A stretch of 64,000 nt of DNA from Pelagovum pacificum. GTDB lineage: Bacteria; Pseudomonadota; Alphaproteobacteria; Rhodobacterales; Rhodobacteraceae. The notes beneath the pieces are model-generated. The model made no database searches. It was given only the letters and a program-made list of their open reading frames with translations, and was not told where the DNA came from. The DNA is taken from the NCBI RefSeq assembly GCF_016134045.1, contig NZ_CP065915.1, positions 3,976,867 through 4,040,866 of the forward strand. Direction: 5' to 3'. Within the stretch, counting starts at the first letter, position 1. Every line of letters begins with the position of its first letter. Made by a program: the position numbers and the translations under genes. Shown here piece by piece: positions 1-9,367 of the stretch.

Positions 1-3000
1 CTCGATTCTCGCCCGCAGCGCGTCCGTCTCCGACACGTCCGAGCGCAACCGCATCCGCGACCGCGCGGTGCCCGCCGCGATCAACGGCTACCTTCGCGCC
101 TCTGGTGCAGCGCAGCAGGCCACCGCCCTCGTCGCCCTTGCCGAGGCGCTCGAGGATGACGACCGGGGCCGTCTGATGATCGACGCGCTTCGCGCCGCGC
201 AGGAGGCCGACTTCCGCCGCGACACCGAAACGCTGCTCGAGGATGCGATCGGCAAGTACGGCTTCAGGGTCACCGACACAGACGTCGAAAGCGACAGCGC
301 CGAGCCCCGCCTCTGCGCGATCTTCAACGAACCGCTGGTCCCCGCCGGGGTCGACTACGCGCCCTACGTCCAGTTGCCGGACGAGAGCCTGACGGTTCAG
401 GCCAGCGGCGAGCAGCTTTGCGTCGACGGTGTCGTGCACGGCTCCCGCTACCGGATCGTCCTGCGCGAGGGGCTCCCGGCGGAAAGCGGAGAGACGCTGA
501 TCCGCCCGATCGAGCTGACGATGTATGTCCGCGACCGCGCTCCGCAGGTCCGCTTCGCGGGCCGTGGCTATGTCCTGCCCCGTACCGGCGAGGCCGCGCT
601 CCCGGTGGAAAGCGTGAACGTCGAAACGGTCGACCTGACGCTGTCGACCGTCACCGACCGCAACATCGTGCGCGCGATGCAGGAGGATCTCTTCGCCCGT
701 CCGCTCTACGCCTACGATCAGGATTACTTCGAGACCTATATCGGCAACGAGGTCTGGACCGGCGAGGCCGACGTCCAGATGGAGCTCAACGCCGACATGA
801 CCACGCGGATCCCGCTGGCCGAGGCGATCGCCGACCAGCCGCCGGGCGTCTACGTGCTGCGCGCCAGCGTGCCGGGTCAGGACCCGTACGACGATCCGCC
901 CGCAACCCAGTGGTTCGTGCTCTCAGACCTCGGCATCGCGACGATGATGGGGATCGACGGACTGACGGTCGTGGTGCGCTCGCTCGCCGACGCCTCCGCA
1001 ACGGAAGGGGCGACGATCACGCTGATCTCCAACGCCAACGAAGTGCTTGAGACGGCGACCACCGATGCCACCGGCGTCGCGACCTTCGCCCCCGGCCTGA
1101 CGCGGGGCACGGGCGCAGCCGCGCCCGCGCTGGTGACGGTGGAGCAGGGCGACGACATGGCCTTCCTGTCGCTGACCGGGCCGGCGTTCGACCTGTCCGA
1201 CCGTGGCGTCGAGGGGCGGGAGCCGGCGCCGCCGGTCGACGTGTTCCTCGCCACCGATCGCGGCGCCTACCGCGCGGGGGAGACGATCCACGTCACTGCA
1301 CTGATGCGCGACCAGACCGCGCTGGCGGAGGTGGGCCTGCCTCTCACCGCGATCCTGACCCGGCCCGACGGCGTCGAATATTCCCGCCACTACTCGGAAA
1401 CGGACGCCGCCGGCGGCCATGTCTTCGCGCTGCCCGTCGCCGGCAACGCACCCCGCGGCGTGTGGGAGGTCGGGCTCTACCTCGATGTCGACGAGGCGCC
1501 GCTTGCCTCCGACACAGTGCTGGTCGAGGACTTCCTGCCCGAACGGATCGACGTCGCGCTCGACCTGCCCGAAACGGTCTCGCAGACCGATACGCCGCCG
1601 CTGAAGGTGCAGGCCGACTACCTGTTCGGTGCCCCTGCCGCTGGCCTCGACATCGTGGGCGACGTCATCATCCGCGCCGCCTCCTCCGTATCCGAATGGC
1701 CGGGCTATAGCTTCGGCCGTTACGACGAACCGCTCAGCCCGCGCGCCGTCTCGCTCGGCTCCGACTGGCAGACGGCGGAAGACGGCTCCGCCCTTGTCGA
1801 TGTGAAGATCCCCGAGATCGAAAGCGGCGGCCGCCCGATGGAGTTGCTGGTCAACGCGTCCGTCAACGAACTGTCCGGTCGCCCGGTGGAGCGTCAGGCC
1901 ACCGCGCAGGTGCTGCCCGACTCCGCGATGATCGGCATCCGGCCGGAGTTCGACGGAGTCGTCGGCGAAGGCACCTCTGCCGCCTTCTCTCTCATCGGCC
2001 TCGCCAGCGACCTGTCGGCACAGCCGATGGACGTCTCCTGGACCGTCAACCGCGTGACCACGACTTACCAATGGTATCGCGTGAACGGCCGCTGGAACTG
2101 GGAGCCGGTCACCCGGCGCGAGGAAGTCGCCTCCGACACCGCCACCCTCGGCGAGGACTCGGTCGAAGTCTCCGTTCCCGTCGACTGGGGGCGCTACGAG
2201 ATCGTCGTCGAACGGACCGACGGCGCCTACCTTGCCTCTTCGCAGAGCTTCTATGCCGGCTGGTATGCCCCGGCGGACACCGGCGACACGCCCGACATGC
2301 TGGAAGCCTCGCTCGACGCCGAAAGCTACCTGCCGGGCGAGACGGCCGAGTTCCGCATCGTCCCGCGCTATGCGGGCACCGCGCTGGTCACCGTCATGTC
2401 CAACCGCGTGATCCGCATGGAAGCGGTCGACGTGACGGAGGGCGAGAATATCATCCCGCTCGAGGTCACGGAGGAGTGGGGCGCGGGCGCCTATGTCACC
2501 GCCAGCGTTATCCGTCCGATGGACGTCTCTGAAAGCCGCAATCCGGCCCGCGCGCTCGGCCTGTCCTACGCGCAGGTCGATCCCGGCGACAAGGCGCTCT
2601 CCGTCTCCATCGAGGCCCCCGAAAGCGCGACCCCACGCGACACGATGGAGGTCGGCGTGCAGGTCGACGGCATCGCCGAAGGGGAACAGGCTTACGTGAC
2701 GCTCGCCGCCGTTGATGTCGGCATCCTCAACATCACCGGTTTCGAGAGCCCCGATCCGCAAGGCCACTACTTCGGTCAGCGAAAGCTCGGCATCGAGATG
2801 CGCGACATCTACGGCCGCCTGCTCGACGGGATGACCGGCGCGATGGGGCAGGTCCGCTCCGGCGGCGATGCCGGTGGCGTCGGCGCCATGCAGTCTCCGC
2901 CTCCGACGGAGGAACTGGTCGCCTACTTCACCGGCCCGGTTGAGGTCGGCCCGGACGGCCGCGCGGAGGCCAGCTTCGAGATCCCGGCCTTCAACGGCAC

Positions 3001-4891
3001 CGTTCGATTGATGGCGATCGCGTGGTCCGGAACGGGCGTCGGACAGGCGGACGCCGACGTGCTGATCCGCGATCCGGTCGTGGTCAACGTCACCGTCCCC
3101 CGCTTCCTCGCCCCCGGCGACCGGAGCCGGATGCTGATCGAGGTGACTCATGCCTATGGGCCCACTGGCCCGGTCGAACTTGACGTGACCTCTGCGGGGC
3201 TGAACCTTGTCGCCCCTGACGGGTTCCTCGACGGCTCCGTGCAGGATCAGACCGGCTTCGTCCGCTCCGTCCCGATCGTCGCGGAGGGGGCCGGCGTGCA
3301 TGACATCACCCTCACCGTCACCGGCCCAGACGGTGATGAACTGGTGAAGACGGTGACGATCCCGGTGCAGGTCAACGATCCGGAGGTCTCCCGCACCCAT
3401 CGCTTCACACTCGCGGCGGGCGAGAGCTTCACCTTCGACGACCAGGTCTTCGCGGGCTTCGTTCCCGCCTCGTCGAGCGCCACGCTCTCCGTCGGGCCGC
3501 TGGCGCGGTTCGATGCGCCCGGCCTGCTCGCCATGCTGGACCGCTATCCCTACGGCTGCACCGAGCAGATCACGTCGCAGGCGCTGCCGCTGCTCTACTT
3601 CGATCAGGTCGCCACTGCGATGGGGCTGGAACAGGCGGGCGAAGTCGGTGAGCGGATCGACGACGCCATCACTGCCGTCCTCGCCAACCAGTCACGGAAC
3701 GGGGCGTTCGGCCTCTGGGGGCCCTATTCCGGCGACCTCTGGCTCGATGCCTATGTCACGGACTTCCTGAGCCGGGCGAAAGCGCGCGGCCACGATGTGC
3801 CGGACGTCGCCTTCGAGATGGCGATCGACAACCTGCGCAACCGGGTGAACTACTATCCCGATTTCGACAGCGGCGGTCATGACCTTGCCTATGCGCTGAT
3901 GGTGCTCGCCCGGGAGGGCGCGGCGGCCATCGGCGACCTGCGCTACTACGCCGACGAGAAGGCGGAGGATTTCACCGCCCCGCTCGCCGCCGCGCAGCTG
4001 GGCGCCGCCCTCGCGCAATACGGCGAACAGCGACGCGCCGACGCGATGTTCTCCCGCGCTGCGTCGCTTCTGAACGAGCGTCTGAAATCGGACACCGAGG
4101 CCTCCGTCTGGCGGGCCGACTATGGCACCGACACGCGTGACGCGGCGGCCGTGCTCGCCCTCGCCGTCGAGGCCGGGTCGGGGGCCGTCGACCGCGAGCG
4201 CCTGTCCGAGGTGATCGCCCGCCCCGGCCGTCCCTCCACGCAGGAGGCGACGTGGACCCTGCTCGCCGCCAACGCGCTGATCGACGACCTGCGCGAGACC
4301 GGCGTGACGGTCGACGGCGCCGCGCCTGCAGGACCGATCGTCCACATGCGCGAGGACGCGGTGAACTCTGCCCCCGTCGTGTTCTCCAACGAGAGCGACA
4401 CGGACACCGAGCTGACCCTGACCACCTTCGGCGTGCCGGAACTGGCGGAGCCGGCGGGCGGCAACGGCTACCAGATCCAGCGCGAGTACTTCACGATGGA
4501 AGGTGAGGCCGTCGATCCGACCGGCATCACCACCGGCACGAGGCTCGTCACCGTTCTGACCGTCCGGCCCTTCGGGCGGCAGGAGGCGCGGCTGATGGTG
4601 AATGACCCGCTGCCGGCGGGCTTCGAGATCGACAACCCGAACCTGTTGCGGGGCGGTGATATCTCCGCGCTCGACTGGCTCGACCCGGTGCAGGGCGAGA
4701 ATGCGGAGTTCCGGCAGGACCGCTTCCTTGCCGCCGTCGACTGGCGCGACGACGAGGTGTTCCGCCTCGCCTACATCGTCCGCGCCGTATCGCCGGGCGA
4801 GTATCATCACCCCGCCGCCAGCGTCGAGGATATGTATCGCCCGCAGATGCGTGCCAACACGGACACGGGCCGGGTGACGATCGTCGAATGA
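1..4891 (+). CDS. Bacterial alpha-2-macroglobulin family lipoprotein/protein, 5' end outside window
   Basis: This is a large periplasmic protease trap of the bacterial alpha-2-macroglobulin type (YfhM-like). The reading frame is already open at base 2, so the gene begins upstream and its signal peptide is not visible; at least 1,629 residues are in the window. The thioester motif CTEQ, preceded by Tyr-Gly, is intact at 3551-3568, inside the helical thioester domain, so covalent trapping is expected to work. The N-terminal half consists of beta-rich macroglobulin-like repeats with a bait region. The stop codon overlaps the start of pbpC in an ATGA. That pairing is typical of this family and suggests joint periplasmic defence and wall repair. 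The family call is secure; the substrate is unknown. Confidence 0.93.
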   Translation, partial: SILARSASVSDTSERNRIRDRAVPAAINGYLRASGAAQQATALVALAEALEDDDRGRLMIDALRAAQEADFRRDTETLLEDAIGKYGFRVTDTDVESDSAEPRLCAIFNEPLVPAGVDYAPYVQLPDESLTVQASGEQLCVDGVVHGSRYRIVLREGLPAESGETLIRPIELTMYVRDRAPQVRFAGRGYVLPRTGEAALPVESVNVETVDLTLSTVTDRNIVRAMQEDLFARPLYAYDQDYFETYIGNEVWTGEADVQMELNADMTTRIPLAEAIADQPPGVYVLRASVPGQDPYDDPPATQWFVLSDLGIATMMGIDGLTVVVRSLADASATEGATITLISNANEVLETATTDATGVATFAPGLTRGTGAAAPALVTVEQGDDMAFLSLTGPAFDLSDRGVEGREPAPPVDVFLATDRGAYRAGETIHVTALMRDQTALAEVGLPLTAILTRPDGVEYSRHYSETDAAGGHVFALPVAGNAPRGVWEVGLYLDVDEAPLASDTVLVEDFLPERIDVALDLPETVSQTDTPPLKVQADYLFGAPAAGLDIVGDVIIRAASSVSEWPGYSFGRYDEPLSPRAVSLGSDWQTAEDGSALVDVKIPEIESGGRPMELLVNASVNELSGRPVERQATAQVLPDSAMIGIRPEFDGVVGEGTSAAFSLIGLASDLSAQPMDVSWTVNRVTTTYQWYRVNGRWNWEPVTRREEVASDTATLGEDSVEVSVPVDWGRYEIVVERTDGAYLASSQSFYAGWYAPADTGDTPDMLEASLDAESYLPGETAEFRIVPRYAGTALVTVMSNRVIRMEAVDVTEGENIIPLEVTEEWGAGAYVTASVIRPMDVSESRNPARALGLSYAQVDPGDKALSVSIEAPESATPRDTMEVGVQVDGIAEGEQAYVTLAAVDVGILNITGFESPDPQGHYFGQRKLGIEMRDIYGRLLDGMTGAMGQVRSGGDAGGVGAMQSPPPTEELVAYFTGPVEVGPDGRAEASFEIPAFNGTVRLMAIAWSGTGVGQADADVLIRDPVVVNVTVPRFLAPGDRSRMLIEVTHAYGPTGPVELDVTSAGLNLVAPDGFLDGSVQDQTGFVRSVPIVAEGAGVHDITLTVTGPDGDELVKTVTIPVQVNDPEVSRTHRFTLAAGESFTFDDQVFAGFVPASSSATLSVGPLARFDAPGLLAMLDRYPYGCTEQITSQALPLLYFDQVATAMGLEQAGEVGERIDDAITAVLANQSRNGAFGLWGPYSGDLWLDAYVTDFLSRAKARGHDVPDVAFEMAIDNLRNRVNYYPDFDSGGHDLAYALMVLAREGAAAIGDLRYYADEKAEDFTAPLAAAQLGAALAQYGEQRRADAMFSRAASLLNERLKSDTEASVWRADYGTDTRDAAAVLALAVEAGSGAVDRERLSEVIARPGRPSTQEATWTLLAANALIDDLRETGVTVDGAAPAGPIVHMREDAVNSAPVVFSNESDTDTELTLTTFGVPELAEPAGGNGYQIQREYFTMEGEAVDPTGITTGTRLVTVLTVRPFGRQEARLMVNDPLPAGFEIDNPNLLRGGDISALDWLDPVQGENAEFRQDRFLAAVDWRDDEVFRLAYIVRAVSPGEYHHPAASVEDMYRPQMRANTDTGRVTIVE

Positions 4892-6921
4892 GCCGGCGCT
4901 GGGCATGGGTGCTGTTTGTCGCCGCAGTGGCGATGGGCGCGCTCGCCCACGGGCGGGATCGCTTCGATGACTGGGTCGACGCGACGGTCCTGCCGCCGCT
5001 GACGGTCGAGACCTCGGTCGAGGTTCTGGACCGGAACGGCGAACTGCTGCGTCCCTTCCTCGTCGCGGACGGGCGCTGGCGGCTCGCTGTTGGGTTCGAC
5101 GGGGTGGACCGCGATTACATCGACATGCTGATCCGCTACGAGGACAAGCGCTTCTGGGATCACCACGGCATCGACCCGGTCGCGATGACCCGCGCCGTCT
5201 ACCAGGCGGTGCGCTACGGGCGGGTGATCTCCGGCGGCTCGACCCTGACGATGCAGGTCGCGCGGATCATCGAGGACGGGACCACCGGACAGATGTCCGG
5301 AAAGCTGCGGCAGATGCGCGTCGCGCTCGCGCTCGAGCGCCGGCTGTCGAAGGAGGAGATCCTGACGATCTACCTCAACCGTGCGCCGTTCGGGGGGAAC
5401 CTCGAAGGCGTGCGGGCCGCGACCTTCGCCTACTTCCGCAAACCGCCGAACCGGCTAACCCCGGCGCAGGCCGCGCTGCTGGTCGCCCTGCCGCAATCGC
5501 CCGAGGCCCGCAGGCCCGACCGTGACCCGGCGGCGGCACGCGCGTCGCGGGACCGGGTGCTGGCCCGTATGGCGCGGGACGGCATCCTCGATCCGGCAGA
5601 GGCGGAGGCCGCGATCACCGAGGCCGCGCCGCGGGGACGTCACGATTTCCCGGCGCTCGCCGCGCACCTTGCCGAACGAATGACCGAAACCGATCCGGTG
5701 GCCGGTATCCACCAGACGACGCTGAACGCCGGCCTTCAGGCCGAGCTCGAGGATCTCGCTGCCGGCGCAGTGCGCGACGCGGGGGACCGGATGCAGGTGG
5801 CGATCCTCGTCGCCGACCACACGACGGGAGAGGTGCTCGCCTCCGTCGGCTCCGCCGCTTACACCGCCGACGCGCGGCAGGGCTTCGTCGACATGACGCA
5901 GGCGCTTCGGTCTCCCGGATCCACGCTGAAGCCGCTGGTCTACGGGCTCGCCTTCGACCGGGGGCTGGTCCATCCCGAAACGCTGATCGCCGACCGGCCC
6001 GTCGGCTTCGACGGCTATGCCCCGCAGAATTTCGATGGCATGTTCCGGGGGGAACTGCCCGTCCGCCGCGCGCTGCAACTGTCGCTGAACGTGCCGGTGG
6101 TGAGCCTGCTCGACGCGCTCGGCCCGCAGCATTTGCTGACCGGCCTGCGCCGCGCCGGGGCGGAGCCCGCGTTGCCCGGCGGTCGTCCTGGCCTTGCCGT
6201 CGCGCTCGGCGGGATCGGCGTGACGCTCGAGGACCTGACACGGCTCTATGCCGCCTTCGCCAACGATGGTGTCGCCGTCGACCTGCGCACCCGCCCCGAC
6301 CCGACCGAGGGCTTCGTGCCGCATCACCTGATGAACCGCGCCGCCGCGTGGGAGCTTGGCGATATCCTCCGCGACACGCCGCGCCCCGCCGGCGTGATGG
6401 GCGAGGGGATCGCCTACAAGACCGGCACGTCCTACGGATACCGGGATGCCTGGGCGATGGGCTATGACGGGCGGCATGTGATCGGCGTGTGGATGGGCCG
6501 CGCCGACGGCACACCGGTGCCGGGCATCTTCGGGGCGGGCCTCGCCGCGCCGGTGCTTTTCTCCGCTTTCGACCGGCTGAAGCCGGAGGCGGACTCGCTG
6601 CCGCCCCCGCCACCCGAGACGCTGCTGGTGAGCAATGCCTCCCTGCCGCAGGCGCTTCAGCGGTTCCGCCCGCGCGGCGAGCTGGTCGCGGACGGCCCGC
6701 GCATCGCGTTCCCGCCACAGGGCGCCGTGGTCGAAGGAGACCTGCTGGTGGTGAAGGTCCGCGACGGGGCCGCGCCTTTCACGTGGCTCGCCAACGGCGC
6801 GCCGGTGGGGCAGGGGCACCGCCGCGAAATCCAGATCGACGGGCTCGGACCCGGCTTTTCCGATCTTACCGTCATCGACGCCGAGGGGCGGGCGGCGCGC
6901 GTGTCGGTCGAAATGCGCTGA
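4888..6921 (+). CDS. pbpC: Penicillin-binding protein 1C
   Basis: This is a bifunctional peptidoglycan synthase of 677 residues, the usual size. An N-terminal membrane anchor covers about residues 5-20. The GT51 transglycosylase domain has its catalytic Glu85 in EDKRFWDHHGID and the GGSTLTMQ motif near 116-123. The transpeptidase domain has SxxK at 345-348 (STLK), SxN at 398-400 (SLN) and KTG at 510-512. A C-terminal beta domain of the PBP1C type covers roughly 590-677. All catalytic motifs are intact. The start overlaps the upstream macroglobulin stop by 4 bases, so the two are probably translationally coupled. E. coli has the same gene pair. Confidence 0.95.
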   Translation: MSRRWAWVLFVAAVAMGALAHGRDRFDDWVDATVLPPLTVETSVEVLDRNGELLRPFLVADGRWRLAVGFDGVDRDYIDMLIRYEDKRFWDHHGIDPVAMTRAVYQAVRYGRVISGGSTLTMQVARIIEDGTTGQMSGKLRQMRVALALERRLSKEEILTIYLNRAPFGGNLEGVRAATFAYFRKPPNRLTPAQAALLVALPQSPEARRPDRDPAAARASRDRVLARMARDGILDPAEAEAAITEAAPRGRHDFPALAAHLAERMTETDPVAGIHQTTLNAGLQAELEDLAAGAVRDAGDRMQVAILVADHTTGEVLASVGSAAYTADARQGFVDMTQALRSPGSTLKPLVYGLAFDRGLVHPETLIADRPVGFDGYAPQNFDGMFRGELPVRRALQLSLNVPVVSLLDALGPQHLLTGLRRAGAEPALPGGRPGLAVALGGIGVTLEDLTRLYAAFANDGVAVDLRTRPDPTEGFVPHHLMNRAAAWELGDILRDTPRPAGVMGEGIAYKTGTSYGYRDAWAMGYDGRHVIGVWMGRADGTPVPGIFGAGLAAPVLFSAFDRLKPEADSLPPPPPETLLVSNASLPQALQRFRPRGELVADGPRIAFPPQGAVVEGDLLVVKVRDGAAPFTWLANGAPVGQGHRREIQIDGLGPGFSDLTVIDAEGRAARVSVEMR

Positions 6922-6924
6922 GGG

Positions 6925-8091
6925 TCAGACGCTCTCGATCGCCAGCGCGATGCCCTGACCGCCGCCGATGCACATGGTGACGATCGCGCGGCCGCCACCG
7001 ATGCGCTTCAGCTCGTAGAGCGCCTTCACCGTCAGGATCGCCCCCGTCGCCCCGACCGGATGGCCAAGCGCGATGGCGCCGCCGTTCGGGTTCACCCGGT
7101 CCGGGTCGATGCCGAGCTCGCGACTCACCGCGACGGCCTGCGCCGCGAACGCCTCGTTCGACTCGATGACGGCGAAGTCGCCGATAGACAGGCCCGTCCG
7201 CTCCAGGAGCTTCCGCACGGCAGGGACCGGGCCGATGCCCATCACTTCGGGCCGGACCCCGGAGACGGCGTAGCCGAGCACTCGCGCCAGCGGCGTGCCA
7301 GCGTCCGCGTCCGCCCGCGCCAGGATCAGCGCCGCCGCGCCGTCGTTGATACCGCTGGCGTTGCCTGCGGTGACGCTGCCGTCCTTGCGGAAGGCCGCGC
7401 GCAGACCGGCGAGCGCCTCGGCCGTCGTTTCCCTCGGGTGTTCGTCGGTGGCGAAGCTGATCGAGCCCTTCCGGGTCTGCATCTCCACCGGGACGATCTG
7501 ATCCTTGAAACGGCCTTCGGCGATGGCCCGCGCGGCCCGGGTTTGGCTGTCCAGCGCGAAGGCATCCTGATCCTCGCGGCTGACGCCATGTTCGTCCGCA
7601 ACGTTCTCCGCCGTCACGCCCATGTGGCCGGTGCCGAACGGGCAGTTGAGCGCGCCGAGCATCATGTCGAGCGAGGCGACATCCCCCATCTTCGCGCCCC
7701 ACCGCTGCTGGGGGACGATGAAAGGCGCGCGGCTCATCGACTCCGCGCCACCTGCAAGCGCGACGTCCGCGTCGCCGAGCATCAGCGACTGTACCGCGCT
7801 GACGATCGCCTGCGCACCCGAACCGCACAGTCGGTTCACGTTCATCGCCGGAACCGTCTCGGGAACCCCGGCCTCCATCGCGGCGACGCGGGACAGGTAC
7901 ATATCCCGCGGCTCCGTGTTGATGACGTGCCCGAACACGACGGTGCCGACCCGGTCGGGCGCGATGCCCGCCCGCTCGATCGCGGCCGAGGCGACCGTCG
8001 CGCCGAGCGTGATCGGCGGCACGGCGGCGAGGGATCCGCCGAAGGTGCCGATGGCAGTGCGCGCGGCGGACAGAATCACGATGTCGGACAT
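6925..8091 (-). CDS. Thiolase (acetyl-CoA C-acetyltransferase)
   Basis: This is a biosynthetic-type thiolase of 388 residues that condenses two acetyl-CoA to acetoacetyl-CoA or runs the reverse. Cys89 in NRLCGSG is the acyl-accepting nucleophile, the NEAFAAQ and GGAIALGHPVGATGA blocks are present, and the second active-site cysteine lies in CIGGGQG near the C-terminus. A GAGGGGA ribosome-binding site sits 8 bases before the ATG. It converges on pbpC with a 3-base gap. No phaB or other polyhydroxybutyrate gene is adjacent, so PHB synthesis, ketone metabolism and beta-oxidation cannot be told apart from context. Confidence 0.95.
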   Translation of the reverse strand: MSDIVILSAARTAIGTFGGSLAAVPPITLGATVASAAIERAGIAPDRVGTVVFGHVINTEPRDMYLSRVAAMEAGVPETVPAMNVNRLCGSGAQAIVSAVQSLMLGDADVALAGGAESMSRAPFIVPQQRWGAKMGDVASLDMMLGALNCPFGTGHMGVTAENVADEHGVSREDQDAFALDSQTRAARAIAEGRFKDQIVPVEMQTRKGSISFATDEHPRETTAEALAGLRAAFRKDGSVTAGNASGINDGAAALILARADADAGTPLARVLGYAVSGVRPEVMGIGPVPAVRKLLERTGLSIGDFAVIESNEAFAAQAVAVSRELGIDPDRVNPNGGAIALGHPVGATGAILTVKALYELKRIGGGRAIVTMCIGGGQGIALAIESV

Positions 8092-8287
8092 GGACGGCTT
8101 CCCCTCATTCTTTGTTCGGAGAGCTTAACCGGCTGCAATCGCGCGGTCATTCGGGACGGCGCGTCACGAACCTGCGGCGCAAAGGCCGCAGTTGCGATGC
8201 AAAACTCACACACCTCATGGGGCGACGTTGACCACGGCGTCAGGAGCGACTTCGCTCGACTCCGGGCACTGTGGGGGCTGCCCTTGT

Positions 8288-8401
8288 ATGAATAGATTGC
8301 TTTGCGAGGCATTGAGGTTCGTGCGCGTGGTCGCGGTGTCTTACGCGATCGGTTCGACCCTGCCGATAATGATACTGCTCGTCATGGAGGCCATCGGTTG
8401 A
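8288..8401 (+). CDS. Small hydrophobic peptide (37 aa)
   Basis: This short frame runs from an ATG at 8288 and encodes 37 residues that are largely hydrophobic after an Arg-containing start (MNRLLCEALRFVRVV...), consistent with one membrane helix. Its TGA lies inside the TTG start of the next gene, which suggests coupling. The frame stays open upstream to an ATG at 8192, but that extension is polar and looks non-coding. The ribosome-binding site is weak. I do not recognise a family. It may simply be leader sequence for the next gene. Confidence 0.35.
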   Translation: MNRLLCEALRFVRVVAVSYAIGSTLPIMILLVMEAIG

Positions 8402-8655
8402 TCTGGCCGGTCGTCCTGTTCCTTGCCCTTCAGGCTTTCGTGTTCCTCGTGTGGGCGGCGCTCGCGTTCCAGACGCTGTTCCGGTTGAGGGCGCGGGCCG
8501 TCGACCGGACCGGGCGGCAGTTCCCCGGCCCCGTGACCTTCATCAACACGACGAGCGAATGGATGCGCGACCCGGCCGAGGCGCGGCAGCGGCGTATCCT
8601 GCTCGCGGCCACGCTGCTGATGATCTCGCTGACGCTGATCTCCGCCTACCGTTGA
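8398..8655 (+). CDS. Small membrane protein with two helices (85 aa, TTG start)
   Basis: The frame from TTG 8398 begins with IWPVVLFLALQAFVFLVWAA, a clear transmembrane segment. A positively charged loop of about 35 residues follows, then a second hydrophobic helix at the C-terminus (ILLAATLLMISLTLI). Upstream in-frame codons to 8302 are Arg-rich and look non-coding, so the TTG overlapping the previous stop is preferred. No family was recognised. The ABC ATPase gene starts 55 bases downstream, but nothing ties the two functionally. Confidence 0.6.
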   Translation: MIWPVVLFLALQAFVFLVWAALAFQTLFRLRARAVDRTGRQFPGPVTFINTTSEWMRDPAEARQRRILLAATLLMISLTLISAYR

Positions 8656-8710
8656 GCCTTTTCCTTTGCCGGCCCACGGCCTAGGTCGTTTGCGGTCAAA
8701 AGGGACGGGC

Positions 8711-9367
8711 ATGCTTCTTACAATCGCGGACGTTCACAAATCCTTCCCCGGCGCGGATGAGCCCGTGCCGGTGCTGCGCGGTGTGTCGCTGACGTTGGAC
8801 GCCGGCGGCACGCTCGCGCTGACCGGCGAATCCGGCAGCGGCAAGAGCACGCTGCTTCATATCGCCGGAGGACTGGACCGCGCCGACAGCGGCAAGGTCC
8901 TGCTTCTTGGCGAGGATGTCGCGCAGATGGACGAGCGCGGCCGCGCCCGCGTGCGGCGCGGGACGGTTGGCGTGGTGTTCCAGCAGTTCAACCTGATCCC
9001 GTCGCTCGACGTTGCCGCCAACATCGCCTTCCAGGCGCGGATCGCGGGGCGGCATGACGAAGGCTGGTGCAGGACACTGGCCGAAAGGATGGGGCTTTCC
9101 GGACATCTGTCGCGCTACCCGGAGGAACTTTCCGGCGGGCAACAGCAGAGGGTCGCGATCGCCCGCACGCTCGCCGCGAAGCCGAAGCTGGTGCTGGCGG
9201 ACGAGCCGACCGGCAACCTCGACGAGACGACGGCGGAGCAGGTCCTGTCCCTGATGCTCGACCTCGTGACCGAGACGGGAGCGGGGCTGTTGATGGTCAC
9301 CCACTCCGACCGCCTCGCCAGCCGAATGGAGCGTCGCCTGCACCTCGCGCTTGGGGCGGTGACGTGA
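8711..9367 (+). CDS. ABC transporter ATP-binding protein (LolD/MacB type)
   Basis: This is a 218-residue ABC ATPase. Walker A (GESGSGKST) lies at about residues 39-47, followed by the Q-loop VFQQFNLIPS, the signature LSGGQQQRVAIARTL and Walker B with the LADEPTGNLDE block typical of ATPases that serve FtsX-type permeases (LolD, MacB, YbbA). The ATG at 8711 follows AGGGA; an upstream in-frame ATG is less well placed. The stop overlaps the GTG of the permease gene. With that permease it should form a mechanotransmission-type ABC system moving lipids, peptides or lipoproteins across the periplasmic face of the inner membrane. Confidence 0.93.
   Translation: MLLTIADVHKSFPGADEPVPVLRGVSLTLDAGGTLALTGESGSGKSTLLHIAGGLDRADSGKVLLLGEDVAQMDERGRARVRRGTVGVVFQQFNLIPSLDVAANIAFQARIAGRHDEGWCRTLAERMGLSGHLSRYPEELSGGQQQRVAIARTLAAKPKLVLADEPTGNLDETTAEQVLSLMLDLVTETGAGLLMVTHSDRLASRMERRLHLALGAVT

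Noticed and set aside
923..3400. An 825-codon open frame on the minus strand inside the alpha-2-macroglobulin gene
   Set aside because: Shadow of a GC-rich coding frame on the other strand; rich in Arg, Gly and His without any known motif.
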